Of a DNA stretch of 64,000 bases, positions 25,715 to 34,833 are shown piece by piece. The first letter of the stretch is position 1; every line of letters starts with the position of its first letter. The notes beneath the pieces were generated by a model that made no database searches, was not told where the DNA came from, and saw nothing but the letters and a program-made list of their open reading frames with translations. The DNA is from Desulfosarcinaceae bacterium (lineage in GTDB: Bacteria; Desulfobacterota; Desulfobacteria; Desulfobacterales; Desulfosarcinaceae): positions 18,300-82,299 of the forward strand of contig JASJCL010000009.1 in NCBI GenBank assembly GCA_030066015.1, read 5' to 3'. The position numbers and the translations under genes are program-made.

Positions 25715-27154
25715 CTATGCAGGCGATTCGGCGGGATCCATCAGGACGCGGGCCAATGCAGTACGGATGAGGCCATACTCCTCTTGCGACAAGGTGCGCG
25801 GGTCGAGCAGGAGGGCGTCATTTTCGATGCGGACGATAACGGCAGGTTCCGCTGTCCTGAGGGCGCTTTCCAGGCTGTTGGCCGACCGGCCGGCCACCTG
25901 GACGCTGACGCATTTGGTGGGCAGCTCCAGCATCGGCAGGGAGCCCCCACCGGCGCGGGAGATGCCGTCGACGATCTCCAGCAGGAGACGGGTGTCCGCG
26001 ATGGCCGCCAAAGTGTCCTTCAGCTTCGCCGCCTGCTGGGCCAGTGCTTCCAGGGGGGTGAGCAGCATGCGCAGGGTGGGTACCTCCTGCAGGAGTCGTT
26101 GGGGATCCCGGTACAGCTGGAGGGTGGCCTCCAGGGCGGCCAAGGTCAGCTTGTCGATGCGCAGGGCGCGGGTAAGGGGGTTCTTCTTGATCGCCTCGAT
26201 GATCTTCCGCTTGCCCAGGATCAGACCCGTCTGGGGCCCCCCCAGGAGCTTGTCACCGCTGAAGGTGATCACGTCCACGCCAGTGGACACCGCCTGCTGC
26301 ACCGTGGGTTCCCGCAGCAGCCCCATCTGGCTGAAATCCACCAAAGTGCCGCTGCCGAGATCCTCCATTACGGGTACGCCATGGGTTTTGCCGATGGTCA
26401 CCAGCTCCTTCAGCGACACGCTTTTGGTAAATCCCACCAGGCTGTAGTTGCTCGTGTGGACCTTGAGCAGGAGGCCGGTTTGGGGACCGATGGCGCCTTC
26501 GTAATCGCGGGCGTGGGTGCGGTTGGTCGTGCCCACTTCCTTGAGGATGCCGCCGCTTTTGGCCATAACGTCGGGGATGCGGAAGGCGCCGCCAATCTCC
26601 ACCAGCTCGCCTCGCGAGACGATCACTTCCCTGCCTCGGGCGATGGTGTCCAGGGTCAACAGGACTGCGCCGGCATTGTTGTTGACCACCATGGCGGCCG
26701 GGGCGCCGCTCAGTTCGCAGAGGATCTCCTCGACGGCGCTGTAACGGGAGCCACGGCGCCCTTTGGCCAGATCGAACTCCAGATTGCTGTAGTGGGCGGC
26801 GATGGTCCGCAGGTTCTCCAAGGCGCTATCCGCCAGGAGAGACCGGCCCAAGTTGGTGTGCACCACCACACCGGTGGCGTTAATGGTGCGACGCAGGTTG
26901 AGGCGCGAGGCTTGCTGCATGCGCGCTTTGGCGTCCCTTAGAATGGCGCTCTCCATAGCGCCAGCGGTATTCGGTGCTGCCGCCCCGCTCTTGAGGATGG
27001 CACGGCGGACGCCATCGACCGCCTCCCGCAGGCATCGGGTCTGAATCGTTTTGGGCACACCGGCCAGGGCGGGATCCTGTGCCGCCAGGAGAAGGAGATG
27101 ATCCACTCCGGGCAGCTGTCTGAGTAGGGACTGTGTTTTGGCCTCGAGGGGCAT
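25715..27154 (-). CDS. selA: L-seryl-tRNA(Sec) selenium transferase
   Basis: PLP enzyme converting seryl-tRNA(Sec) to selenocysteyl-tRNA(Sec) with selenophosphate. 479 residues from the ATG at 27154. Hallmarks are INATGVVVHTNLGRS, the cofactor lysine K302 in TFSGDKLLGGPQ, and NNNAGAVLLTL. The N-terminal helical domain (LLRQLPGVDHLLLL) is present as in full-length SelA. Its presence implies a selenoproteome. selB and selC are not in this window and I found no selenocysteine gene here. It follows the CheD-HDOD gene by 43 bp. Confidence 0.96.
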   Translation of the reverse strand: MPLEAKTQSLLRQLPGVDHLLLLAAQDPALAGVPKTIQTRCLREAVDGVRRAILKSGAAAPNTAGAMESAILRDAKARMQQASRLNLRRTINATGVVVHTNLGRSLLADSALENLRTIAAHYSNLEFDLAKGRRGSRYSAVEEILCELSGAPAAMVVNNNAGAVLLTLDTIARGREVIVSRGELVEIGGAFRIPDVMAKSGGILKEVGTTNRTHARDYEGAIGPQTGLLLKVHTSNYSLVGFTKSVSLKELVTIGKTHGVPVMEDLGSGTLVDFSQMGLLREPTVQQAVSTGVDVITFSGDKLLGGPQTGLILGKRKIIEAIKKNPLTRALRIDKLTLAALEATLQLYRDPQRLLQEVPTLRMLLTPLEALAQQAAKLKDTLAAIADTRLLLEIVDGISRAGGGSLPMLELPTKCVSVQVAGRSANSLESALRTAEPAVIVRIENDALLLDPRTLSQEEYGLIRTALARVLMDPAESPA

Positions 27155-27197
27155 GATCGCGGGTCTCCGGCGTTGGTGAAATCGGGAGGGTCTGCTG

Positions 27198-28562
27198 TCA
27201 GAACGTCCCAGATTGCGCGTCCGCACTCTCCGCTGGGGAGAGGGCGGCGTCGGGTATCAGATCGACCAGCTCTGGGAACCGATTTTCGCTTAAACCCAGT
27301 GCGGCCATTTGGCGGGTGAGCCGGCGGGTGTCGTGGCACTCGATCTCCAGCCCGCTGTTGAAGCGCGACATCAGCAGATCGGCCAGGTAGACGATGGCGG
27401 CGAGTTCGCTTCGGGGCGTCTTGGGGTCGGGGTGGTGATGGTGCCGGATGCAGTGGATCAAGGTATCCGGAAAATCCCATCGCTGGGCCAGAATGTGGCC
27501 GACCTGGATGTGATCGGTCCCCAGCAGTTTGCGTTCCACGGCGATGATGTCGTGGTTGTTCTCCATCAGGTTGCGGTAAAACAGAGGGTAGACCGCCGTC
27601 ACGTATTGATCCAGCACCACCTTGCCGATGTCGTGTAGCAGACCTGCCGTATAGGCCCTCGTGGGGGCAACCTTTTCGGTCAAAACGGCGATCTGTTCCG
27701 CCACCAGGGCGACCCCGATGGCGTGGTGATAGATGCCCCCCTTGCAAAGGGAATATCCCATTTCGGATTGTTCAAAGTAGCTTTGAACAGCCGCCGAGAT
27801 AACCAACTTCACCAGCAGGTCCTGACCCAGGAAGACCAGGGCGTGGTCCAACGACTCTACCCGTTTTTTCTTGGTAAAGAGTGCCGAATTGGCCAGCTGG
27901 AGCGTACGGGCGCTGATCACCTGATCCTTGCGCACCTCGTGGCCGATGCGGGCAATGTCGTACTCGCCCTCGTCGATGATGCGCAAGACCTTGAGGGCCA
28001 CCTGGGGAATGGGTTGCAGACGCTCCATGGCCGCCGCGATCTCGGAGGCGCTTGGCGCTTGGATCGGCATATCGCCGTCAATCTTTTCTACACCGGCAGG
28101 CGCTATGGACACATGGCCGGTGCGCAGATCCAGCCCCAGACAACAGGTGAAAAAGCCGCCGGTCTCCGATCGCTCGATGTCAATTCCCGACGCTGCGAGA
28201 ATGGCGAGCACCTTCTCCGCGGTGCGGCCGCCGATGTCCAGTTCGATGTCCTGCTGGTTGAGGGGGCCCACCAGAGCACCGCCGGCTACGCCGGCCTTCA
28301 GCCTGGCTTTGTCGGCGCCGGCGGCACAGACCGCTTCGATGAAGCGCGGCACCCCGGTGCTGGCATACTTATCCGGCTGATCCACCGCTGTGGTGCTCAC
28401 CGGTTCGGGCAGAAGCAGATGGAGAATGCCGCCTACCTTGTTCTCGGGATCGTAGAGCGAGAGGCCCACGCAGGTGCCCAGGAAGGCTTGTAAAAGGATG
28501 GGCTGCTGCTGGCCAATATATCGGGTCCCGGCGGCCACATGGTACTTGGTTAAGATGGTCAT
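27198..28562 (-). CDS. CheD-like domain fused to HDOD domain
   Basis: 454 residues in two parts. Residues 1-158 match CheD, the chemoreceptor glutamine deamidase: the catalytic Cys is C31 in FLGTCVG and the histidine is H48 in GGILHLLLP. The conserved Thr that lies six residues before the Cys in Thermotoga CheD is Gln here. Residues from about 165 form an HDOD domain (LQPIPQVALKVLRIIDEG, LLHDIGKVV), a module used in signalling and often linked to c-di-GMP networks or stress. The ATG at 28562 opens the CheD fold; earlier in-frame starts have no match. No chemotaxis gene is nearby. A probable promoter lies upstream. Confidence 0.85.
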   Translation of the reverse strand: MTILTKYHVAAGTRYIGQQQPILLQAFLGTCVGLSLYDPENKVGGILHLLLPEPVSTTAVDQPDKYASTGVPRFIEAVCAAGADKARLKAGVAGGALVGPLNQQDIELDIGGRTAEKVLAILAASGIDIERSETGGFFTCCLGLDLRTGHVSIAPAGVEKIDGDMPIQAPSASEIAAAMERLQPIPQVALKVLRIIDEGEYDIARIGHEVRKDQVISARTLQLANSALFTKKKRVESLDHALVFLGQDLLVKLVISAAVQSYFEQSEMGYSLCKGGIYHHAIGVALVAEQIAVLTEKVAPTRAYTAGLLHDIGKVVLDQYVTAVYPLFYRNLMENNHDIIAVERKLLGTDHIQVGHILAQRWDFPDTLIHCIRHHHHPDPKTPRSELAAIVYLADLLMSRFNSGLEIECHDTRRLTRQMAALGLSENRFPELVDLIPDAALSPAESADAQSGTF

Positions 28563-28631
28563 ATAACAGGCTTTCGGTCCGCCATGTGTTGGCGGCTGAG
28601 AGGCATAGTATTTTGTTGATTTTAAAGAATA

Positions 28632-28661
28632 ATTATAGCATTTATACACAATTCGAATCAA
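28632..28661 (-). promoter_or_regulatory. Candidate sigma-70 promoter for the CheD-HDOD gene
   Basis: Minus strand TTGATT (28661-28656), 18-base spacer, perfect TATAAT (28637-28632), in an AT-rich divergent region shared with rfbB. Predicted start near 28625, leader about 63 bases. Confidence 0.6.
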
Positions 28662-28680
28662 CACTTTCATGGAGATCTGC

Positions 28681-29733
28681 ATGCGGAACCTGCTTGTTAC
28701 CGGCGGTTGCGGCTTCATCGGGACGAACTTCATTCGCCATCTCTTGCGGCGAAACGATTTCCTTGGCCGAATTGTCAACGTTGACCTTTTGACCTACGCT
28801 GGGAATCCGGAGAACCTGGCGGATCTCGCCGAAACCCACGTGGCTCGATACCAGTTCGTCAAGGCCGATATCTGCGACCGGTCCGCCATGGAGGAGGTCT
28901 TCGACACCCACCGCATCGATACGGTATGCCATTTTGCGGCCGAATCCCATGTGGATCGCTCCATTGTGGGGCCGGCTGCCTTCATCCGCACCAATATCCT
29001 CGGCACCTTCACCCTGCTGGAGATCTGCCGCGAACGACACGCCGACATTCACCGCTTTCACCACGTCAGCACGGATGAGGTATACGGGTCATTGGGTGCA
29101 GAGGGCCTCTTCACTGAAACCACGGCCTACGATCCCAGCAGTCCCTATTCCGCCTCAAAGGCGGGATCTGACCACCTGGTCAGGGCCTACCAGCGGACCT
29201 ATGATTTGCCGGTGACCCTCTCCAACTGCAGCAACAATTACGGCCCTTACCAGTTTCCCGAAAAGCTCATTCCCCTCATGATTCTCAATGCCCGCGAGGG
29301 AAAGCCGCTGCCGGTCTACGGCGACGGCAAAAATGTGCGCGATTGGCTCTACGTAGAAGACCACTGCGCGGCCATTTGGCAGGTACTGCAGGCCGGTCGG
29401 TGCGGTGAAACCTACAATGTGGGCGGCCGTTGTGAAATGGAGAATCTGCAGGTGGTCGAAACCATCTGCGATCGTCTCGATCTGCTGGTACCGCCGACTG
29501 GCGATGCCCGTCGAAATCTCATCACCTTTGTGGCCGACCGTCCCGGACATGATCGCCGCTACGCCATCGACTGTAGCAAGATTGAGACGGAGCTGGATTG
29601 GCAGCCTCAGGAGAGCTTTGCCAGTGGCATCGAGAAGACCATTCAGTGGTATCTCGACAATGTTGAGTGGGTCGCTCGGGTGCGTTCGGGAGCCTACCGC
29701 GAGTGGATCGCGACGCACTACGGAGATGATTGA
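28681..29733 (+). CDS. rfbB: dTDP-glucose 4,6-dehydratase
   Basis: NAD-dependent short-chain dehydrogenase making dTDP-4-keto-6-deoxyglucose for O-antigen or glycan sugars. The Rossmann motif is [12 protein letters not shown]. The catalytic YSASK and the [10 protein letters not shown] triad region are intact, as are [13 protein letters not shown] and [17 protein letters not shown]. 350 residues from the ATG at 28681, which follows GGAG; an in-frame ATG at 28669 lacks a ribosome site. The rest of the rhamnose pathway (rfbA, C, D) is not adjacent. Confidence 0.95.
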   Translation: MRNLLVTGGCGFIGTNFIRHLLRRNDFLGRIVNVDLLTYAGNPENLADLAETHVARYQFVKADICDRSAMEEVFDTHRIDTVCHFAAESHVDRSIVGPAAFIRTNILGTFTLLEICRERHADIHRFHHVSTDEVYGSLGAEGLFTETTAYDPSSPYSASKAGSDHLVRAYQRTYDLPVTLSNCSNNYGPYQFPEKLIPLMILNAREGKPLPVYGDGKNVRDWLYVEDHCAAIWQVLQAGRCGETYNVGGRCEMENLQVVETICDRLDLLVPPTGDARRNLITFVADRPGHDRRYAIDCSKIETELDWQPQESFASGIEKTIQWYLDNVEWVARVRSGAYREWIATHYGDD

Positions 29734-29861
29734 CGGTCACATCGCCCAATCCAAGGGTCGGTTGCACCACAGCTGCCGTAGATTGGGACCTGCTGGGAGG
29801 GTGGATTTCCGATTTGACGAAGCAACCCATTAATGAAGCAATTTAATTCGAAGGGAGAGAG

Positions 29862-30581
29862 ATGTCGACCGATGCCAGAGAGCGCCTGATTTTTGCCTTG
29901 GATGTTCCTGAACCGGAGATGGCCTACGCCTTGATCGAACAGCTCAGCGGTCATGTTGGCCTTTTCAAGGTGGGCCTGGAACTCTTCGTGCGTTGCGGGC
30001 CTGCTATGATCCACCATATTCGCGAAGAGGCACGGGTGGGGGTGTTTTTGGATCTCAAGCTGCACGACATTCCCGCCACCGTCGAGCGGACCATGGCCCG
30101 CATCGCCGATCTGGGCGTTCAGTTCGCCACCGTGCACTGTGGGGAGAGCCCCGAAATGTTGGCGGCTGCGGTGAGGGGCAGCGGGGGTCAGGTGGGCGTG
30201 TTGGGGGTAACCGTGCTGACCAGCGTCTCCGCTGATGCGTTGCGTCTGGCAGGCTTTGGTGACGGCAGCCAGTCAGCCCTGACCGAATTGGTCAGACAGC
30301 GTGCGGCCATCGCCAAATCCGCCGGTGTTCAGGGCGTCGTCTGCTCGGGGCTTGAGGCCGCTGCTCTAAAAGCGGATTTGGGCGAGGATTTTCTCGCCGT
30401 AACGCCCGGCATCCGTCCCGCGGAGGCCGCTGCCGCAGGCGACCAGCAGCGGGTGGTCACTCCCGGCGCCGCCATCGCTGCTGGCGCCGACTATTTGGTG
30501 GTGGGGCGTCCCATCCGCGACGCCCGGGATCCGGCGGCAGCGGCGGATGCCATCTCAGCCGAAATCGCTGCAGCCCTCTAA
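29862..30581 (+). CDS. pyrF: Orotidine-5'-phosphate decarboxylase
   Basis: Makes UMP from OMP. The 239-residue TIM barrel has the catalytic DLKLHDIP motif, FALDVPE at strand one, FKVGLELF, and the phosphate-binding end VVGRPIRDA. AAGGGAGAG precedes the ATG. Its stop codon overlaps the stop of a tiny minus-strand gene, so the two transcripts converge. Confidence 0.96.
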   Translation: MSTDARERLIFALDVPEPEMAYALIEQLSGHVGLFKVGLELFVRCGPAMIHHIREEARVGVFLDLKLHDIPATVERTMARIADLGVQFATVHCGESPEMLAAAVRGSGGQVGVLGVTVLTSVSADALRLAGFGDGSQSALTELVRQRAAIAKSAGVQGVVCSGLEAAALKADLGEDFLAVTPGIRPAEAAAAGDQQRVVTPGAAIAAGADYLVVGRPIRDARDPAAAADAISAEIAAAL

Positions 30582-30673
30582 AAGACGCGCGCCTCTCGCA
30601 GAAGTGTCAGGGCCAGAAGGAGCAGAGCGCCTATCACCACTACCCAGAGCTGTTCTGGGGAGAAACGTTTCAT
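30578..30673 (-). CDS. 31-residue single-pass membrane protein downstream of lysC
   Basis: Tiny reading frame of 31 residues: MKRFSPEQLW then a strongly hydrophobic segment (about 10-24) and LREARVF. A basic-inside start, one membrane span and a GGAG ribosome site eight bases before the ATG all favour expression. It begins 23 bp after the lysC stop on the same strand, as if last in the phoH-lysC run, and its TAG overlaps the pyrF TAA. No family is known to me. Confidence 0.5.
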   Translation of the reverse strand: MKRFSPEQLWVVVIGALLLLALTLLREARVF

Positions 30674-30696
30674 GGGCGTCTCCACCCGATGCCTGT

Positions 30697-31917
30697 TTAG
30701 GCATCGCTGTCGAGACCGAATGCCGTGTGCAACACCCGCACAGCCAACTCGGCATACTTCTCCTCGACGACGCAACTGATGCGGATCTCTGAAGTGGAGA
30801 TCATCATGATGTTGATGTTCTCACGCGAGAGGGTGTTGAACATGACCGCGGCGACACCGGAGTGGTTTTTCATGCCCACACCGATGACCGACACCTTGGC
30901 GATCTCGGTGTCTCCATAGACCTTCTCTGCGCCGATCTCCGTTGCCACTTGCGCCTCGATCTCCATGGCGCGTTGAAATTCGGCTTTCGGCACGGTGAAG
31001 GTCAAGTCGGTCTCGCCGCCAGGTCGGGTGTTCTGAATAATCATATCCACGAGAATACCGGCCTCTGCCACCGGCGAAAAGATCTTGGCAGCGATCCCCG
31101 GTTGATCGGGCACCTTCCTCAGGGTGATGCGGGCTTCGTCTTTGTTGTGGGTCACCCCCGAAACGACCAGCTGCTCCATCCCGGAATCTTCGTTGACGAC
31201 CATGGTTCCCTCCTCTTCGGAAAATGACGACCTAACGTGCACGGGGATGTTGTATTTTTTGGCGAATCCCACCGACCGGATCTGAAGTACCTTGGCGCCC
31301 AGGCTGGCCATGTTGAGCATCTCATCGTAAGAGATCTCTTTGAGCTTGCGCGCTTTGGCGCAGACATTGGGGTCGGCTGTGTAGATGCCGTCCACGTCCG
31401 TGTAAATCTCACAGACGTCGGCTTCCAGCGCTGCGGCGATGGCAACGGCAGAGGTGTCCGATCCGCCGCGGCCCAGAGTGGTGATGTTGCCCTTGACATC
31501 GCATCCCTGAAAACCAGCCACGACGACGATGTGGCGCTTTTGGATGAGTTGACGCAGGCGTGACGCGCCGATTTCGAGAATGCGGGCGTTGCCGTAGTCG
31601 CAATCGGTGACCACGTCTGCCTGATGGCCCAGCAGGCTCTCGGCCGGATACCCCATTTCGGTGAGCAACATGGCTAGCAGCGCCGAAGTGGTCTGCTCGC
31701 CAGTGGCCAGCAGAACGTCCAATTCCCGCCGGTTGGGGTTTTCACTGATGGTGTGGGCCATGCCGATTAATTTATCCGTCTCGCCGGCCATTGCGGAAAG
31801 GATGACGACCACGTCGTCGCCTTTGTCGTAGGTCTTGGCCACCCGACGGGCCACATTGCGAATCCTTTCGATATCGGCAACGGAGGTGCCGCCAAATTTC
31901 TGAACGACGAGTGCCAT
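30697..31917 (-). CDS. lysC: Aspartate kinase
   Basis: Phosphorylates aspartate in the first step to Lys, Thr and Met. 406 residues: KFGGTSV at the N-terminus, TLGRGGSDTSAVA at the active site, TDVDGIYTADP, and two C-terminal ACT domains (from about 265: VPDQPGIAAKIFSPVAEAGI; then VGMKNHSGVAAVMFNTLSRENI) for allosteric feedback. It is the typical alpha-length monofunctional type. It ends the run pdxJ-nnr-tsaE-lysC, a gene order seen in deltaproteobacteria. No lysine riboswitch is visible in the 72-bp gap upstream. Confidence 0.96.
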   Translation of the reverse strand: MALVVQKFGGTSVADIERIRNVARRVAKTYDKGDDVVVILSAMAGETDKLIGMAHTISENPNRRELDVLLATGEQTTSALLAMLLTEMGYPAESLLGHQADVVTDCDYGNARILEIGASRLRQLIQKRHIVVVAGFQGCDVKGNITTLGRGGSDTSAVAIAAALEADVCEIYTDVDGIYTADPNVCAKARKLKEISYDEMLNMASLGAKVLQIRSVGFAKKYNIPVHVRSSFSEEEGTMVVNEDSGMEQLVVSGVTHNKDEARITLRKVPDQPGIAAKIFSPVAEAGILVDMIIQNTRPGGETDLTFTVPKAEFQRAMEIEAQVATEIGAEKVYGDTEIAKVSVIGVGMKNHSGVAAVMFNTLSRENINIMMISTSEIRISCVVEEKYAELAVRVLHTAFGLDSDA

Positions 31918-31989
31918 CTAGGGTCGTCCTTTCATCGGGGAGGGGGATGCCGGTTGCGTCCTTGCCGCGCGCGGTGCTCGGAACACCGC

Positions 31990-32484
31990 TCAGGCGCTGA
32001 AAAAATCGAGTCTATCTATCAGATCAACGTAGGGAAGTCCATACGCAATCAGCTCGATGTCACGGGTCTGGGGCGCAGAGGGGACCAGGCGGACCTGCAG
32101 ATGTTCGGGCGGCAGCTCTGCCGGCGGGAGGCGGTCGGGCCATTCGATGACCAGGACTCCGGATAATCCGATCTGATCGGCCAAACCGAGGCTTTCCAGA
32201 TCGGCTGCGCCTGTCGGCAGTCGGTACAGATCCACATGATAAAGCGTCAGGCGTCCCGGGTATTCATTCACCAGGGTATAGGTAGGGCTCGTGACGACGT
32301 ATGTCTCGGGCACCGCCAATCCGTCGGCCAATCCCTGGGCAAAAACGGTTTTACCGCTGCCCAGCTCTCCTTCGAGCAGCACGAGGCTGCCGTCCGCCAG
32401 GCGTCGGCCGACCGCCGTCGCCAGACGTCGCGTGTCTGCGGCACCATCCGAGGTGAATCTCAGTTGGCGGATGGCGACACTCAT
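31990..32484 (-). CDS. tsaE: tRNA threonylcarbamoyladenosine biosynthesis ATPase TsaE
   Basis: Partner of TsaB and TsaD in t6A modification of ANN-decoding tRNAs. 164 residues with the P-loop LEGELGSGKTVFAQG, TSPTYTLVNEY and the LYHVDLYRL strand, all typical. The ATG at 32484 overlaps the nnr stop (ATGA), so it is probably translated by coupling; a much longer in-frame reading to 32760 lies inside nnr and is not family-like. Confidence 0.94.
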   Translation of the reverse strand: MSVAIRQLRFTSDGAADTRRLATAVGRRLADGSLVLLEGELGSGKTVFAQGLADGLAVPETYVVTSPTYTLVNEYPGRLTLYHVDLYRLPTGAADLESLGLADQIGLSGVLVIEWPDRLPPAELPPEHLQVRLVPSAPQTRDIELIAYGLPYVDLIDRLDFFSA

Positions 32485-34076
32485 GGCAGAAGGATGTCGG
32501 TCAAGGGTTGCTCTGGATGGTGTGCGGAGGCCAACTGCGATATCGTTTCTGGCAGAATGGCCATGAGATCCGATGCCAAATATCCCTGGGGCCCCATTGT
32601 TGCAGCCAGCCGGTCCCCGGCAGCGCCGTGGAGATAGACCCCCAGACGGGCAGCCGCCTCTGGTGAGCTGCCCTGGGTAACCAGAGCGGCGATGATGCCT
32701 GTCAGTACATCCCCCATTCCGCCCGACGCCATCCCGCTGTTCCCGCTGAGGTTGATCCAAACCTCCCCGCCCTGGCTGGCCACCACCGTACGGGCGCCTT
32801 TGAGGACCAGCGTCACACCGTGTTCCGTCGCGAATTTGCGGGCGCTGGCCACCCTGTCCGCCAGCAATTCAGCGGTGGGGTGCCCCGTGAGGCGGGACAT
32901 CTCGCCGGGATGTGGGGTGAGAATAATGGGGACCTCGGCCGCCGTCAGCACCGCGAGGCGCTCGGCCAGGAGATTGAGACCGTCGGCGTCGATCACCAGG
33001 GGTAGGGGGCTTCGACTTACAAGCGCTTCCAGGAGGTCACCCGTCTCCGCCTCCGTTCCGATGCCTGGGCCCAGCGCCACGCATCTGCGTCCCGCCGATA
33101 GTCCCAGAATTTGCGGGAGCGCTTCTGTCGATAGACCACCCAATGGGGTTTCAGCCAATCCCACCGTCATGGCTTCCAGCGTCTGTTGAGCCACCAGGGG
33201 CTGGACCCCCTGGGGACACCCCAAGGTGACCAATCCGGCTCCCGCCCGAAGGGCTGCCATGGCGGCCATCGCGGCTGCGCCGGTGGTACCCGATTTTCCG
33301 GCGATTACCAGTAGGTGACCCGTGGTGCCTTTATGGGCCAGGGGATCTCTGGGGCGCAGGAGCGCATGGGCGGCGTCGGCCGTCATCAGATGCTGGCGGC
33401 AACCGACGCCGCGTGCGATGTGCGGGGGAATGCCGATCTCAATCACTTTGAGGCGGCCCGTGTGTTCGGCACCGGGATAGAGCAGGTGCCCCACCTTGGC
33501 GAAGGCGAAGGTCGCCGTGGCGTCGGCGGTGATGCAGATCCCTTGTACACGACCGGTGTCGGCATTTAGGCCCGATGGGATGTCAACGGCGAAAATGGGC
33601 TTTTTGGTGGCGTTAAGAAACGTGATGACGGACCGATAGTAGCCGCGCACGTCGGCGTTGAGGCCGGTGCCCAACAGGGCATCGATCCAGACCGCAGGTG
33701 CTGACATCTGCGCCGCCTGTTGAGTAAAGGCCGCTTGGTCGGGAAGGGCGATCACCGCCACCCCCAGGCGGGAGATCAGCTCCAGGTTGACGCGCGCATC
33801 GCCGGTCACTCGCTCGGTCTCGCTGAGGAGATATACCGTCACGGGTATGCCGCGCTGGTAAAGGTAGCGCGCCATGACGAAGCCGTCACCCCCATTGTTG
33901 CCCCGTCCGGCCACGACTCCCACCGCACCGCCGTTGGCCTTCCTATAGGTGGTCTCCAAGAAAAAGGCGGTTGCGCCTCGACCGGCGTTTTCCATCAACA
34001 CCCGACCGGGAAGCCCGAAGCGCTTGATCGTCTCGCGATCCATCTGCTGCATTTCGGCAGCCGTCACCAGGTCCAT
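32481..34076 (-). CDS. nnr: Bifunctional NAD(P)H-hydrate epimerase / dehydratase
   Basis: Repairs hydrated NAD(P)H. The N-terminal epimerase (YjeF_N) covers about 1-215: MDLVTAAEMQQMDRETI, GRGNNGGDGFVMARYL. The ADP-dependent dehydratase (ribokinase-like) follows with GTTGHLLVIAGKSGTTGAAAMAA, LTPHPGEMSRL and SGMASGGMGDVLTGIIAAL. 531 residues from the ATG at 34076, after GAGGTG. It is 25 bp after the pdxJ-like gene and overlaps tsaE. Both halves look complete. Confidence 0.95.
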   Translation of the reverse strand: MDLVTAAEMQQMDRETIKRFGLPGRVLMENAGRGATAFFLETTYRKANGGAVGVVAGRGNNGGDGFVMARYLYQRGIPVTVYLLSETERVTGDARVNLELISRLGVAVIALPDQAAFTQQAAQMSAPAVWIDALLGTGLNADVRGYYRSVITFLNATKKPIFAVDIPSGLNADTGRVQGICITADATATFAFAKVGHLLYPGAEHTGRLKVIEIGIPPHIARGVGCRQHLMTADAAHALLRPRDPLAHKGTTGHLLVIAGKSGTTGAAAMAAMAALRAGAGLVTLGCPQGVQPLVAQQTLEAMTVGLAETPLGGLSTEALPQILGLSAGRRCVALGPGIGTEAETGDLLEALVSRSPLPLVIDADGLNLLAERLAVLTAAEVPIILTPHPGEMSRLTGHPTAELLADRVASARKFATEHGVTLVLKGARTVVASQGGEVWINLSGNSGMASGGMGDVLTGIIAALVTQGSSPEAAARLGVYLHGAAGDRLAATMGPQGYLASDLMAILPETISQLASAHHPEQPLTDILLP

Positions 34077-34101
34077 CTCGCACCTCATGCCACTGGTGGG
34101 G

Positions 34102-34833
34102 TTAAAGTTGGTTTGCCATGGTAACCATATCGCCCACAGCCTTGTGGAGGCCCACGTATAGCGCTTGCGTGATGACGCTGTGGCCGATGAGCAGGTGTTC
34201 AATTTCGGGAAGACCGGCGAAAGCGCGGAGATTGTTGTAGCCCAGACCACCGGCGAGCCACGGTCGCAATTTCAGGCGGTGGGCCAGCTTAATGGCATCC
34301 ACCACCTGCCCGAAGGCCTGTTCGACCTGTTCATCGGAGCCGCCATGGCGATATCCTTGGCTGAAGCTATGGGTATTGAGGACGACGCCGTCGGCGCCCG
34401 CCTGCAGCGCCAGTTTGACCTGCTCCGGTTGCGGGTCGATGAAGATCAAGGCCCGAATACCGTTGTTCTGCAAGGCTTTTAGACTGTCTTCGAGCTCCTT
34501 GTGATGGACCATCAGGTCGATGCCGCTTCGGGGCACCATAGACAGGGGGTGCACACTGACGAGCACGCAAAGGTCGGGACGCAAATCCATGGCCAGACCA
34601 AAAAGTTCCGCGGCCGCTGGGATGGTGATGATCAGTCGGGTATGCACTGTTTCACGGAGAAGGCGCAGATCGCGTTCGGCGATGGGACTGCTCTCAGTGC
34701 CGAGGCTGGCCGCCACCCCGGCTGCTCCCGCGATCTGGATGAAGGTGGCGGCGGCAACTGGATCCGGCTCCATCTCTCCGCGGGTCTGACGCAGGGCGCC
34801 GACGGGATCCACACTGATGTAGACGCCTGCCAT
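34102..34833 (-). CDS. PdxJ-like protein lacking catalytic residues
   Basis: Homologous along its 243 residues to pyridoxine 5'-phosphate synthase PdxJ and in the expected gene order before nnr and after ybeY. The framework is kept (LRQTRG, PDPVAAA, ERDLRLLRETVHTRL, IGHSVI). By my manual alignment with E. coli PdxJ, key residues are gone: the His45/Arg47/His52 segment becomes SLGTESSP (S43, G45, P50), Glu72 becomes T70, the VPEKR loop becomes VSVHP, and the AGHGL His193 becomes G195. The HIS of IGH is retained (H218). It is therefore unlikely to make PNP by the known mechanism. It may be a pseudoenzyme, or have another substrate. The frame is intact. Start overlaps the ybeY stop by one base. 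Confidence 0.85.
   Translation of the reverse strand: MAGVYISVDPVGALRQTRGEMEPDPVAAATFIQIAGAAGVAASLGTESSPIAERDLRLLRETVHTRLIITIPAAAELFGLAMDLRPDLCVLVSVHPLSMVPRSGIDLMVHHKELEDSLKALQNNGIRALIFIDPQPEQVKLALQAGADGVVLNTHSFSQGYRHGGSDEQVEQAFGQVVDAIKLAHRLKLRPWLAGGLGYNNLRAFAGLPEIEHLLIGHSVITQALYVGLHKAVGDMVTMANQL

Noticed and set aside
31918..31989. Lysine riboswitch before lysC
   Set aside because: The gap is only 72 bp, too short for the lysine aptamer, and lysC appears to be read from upstream genes.
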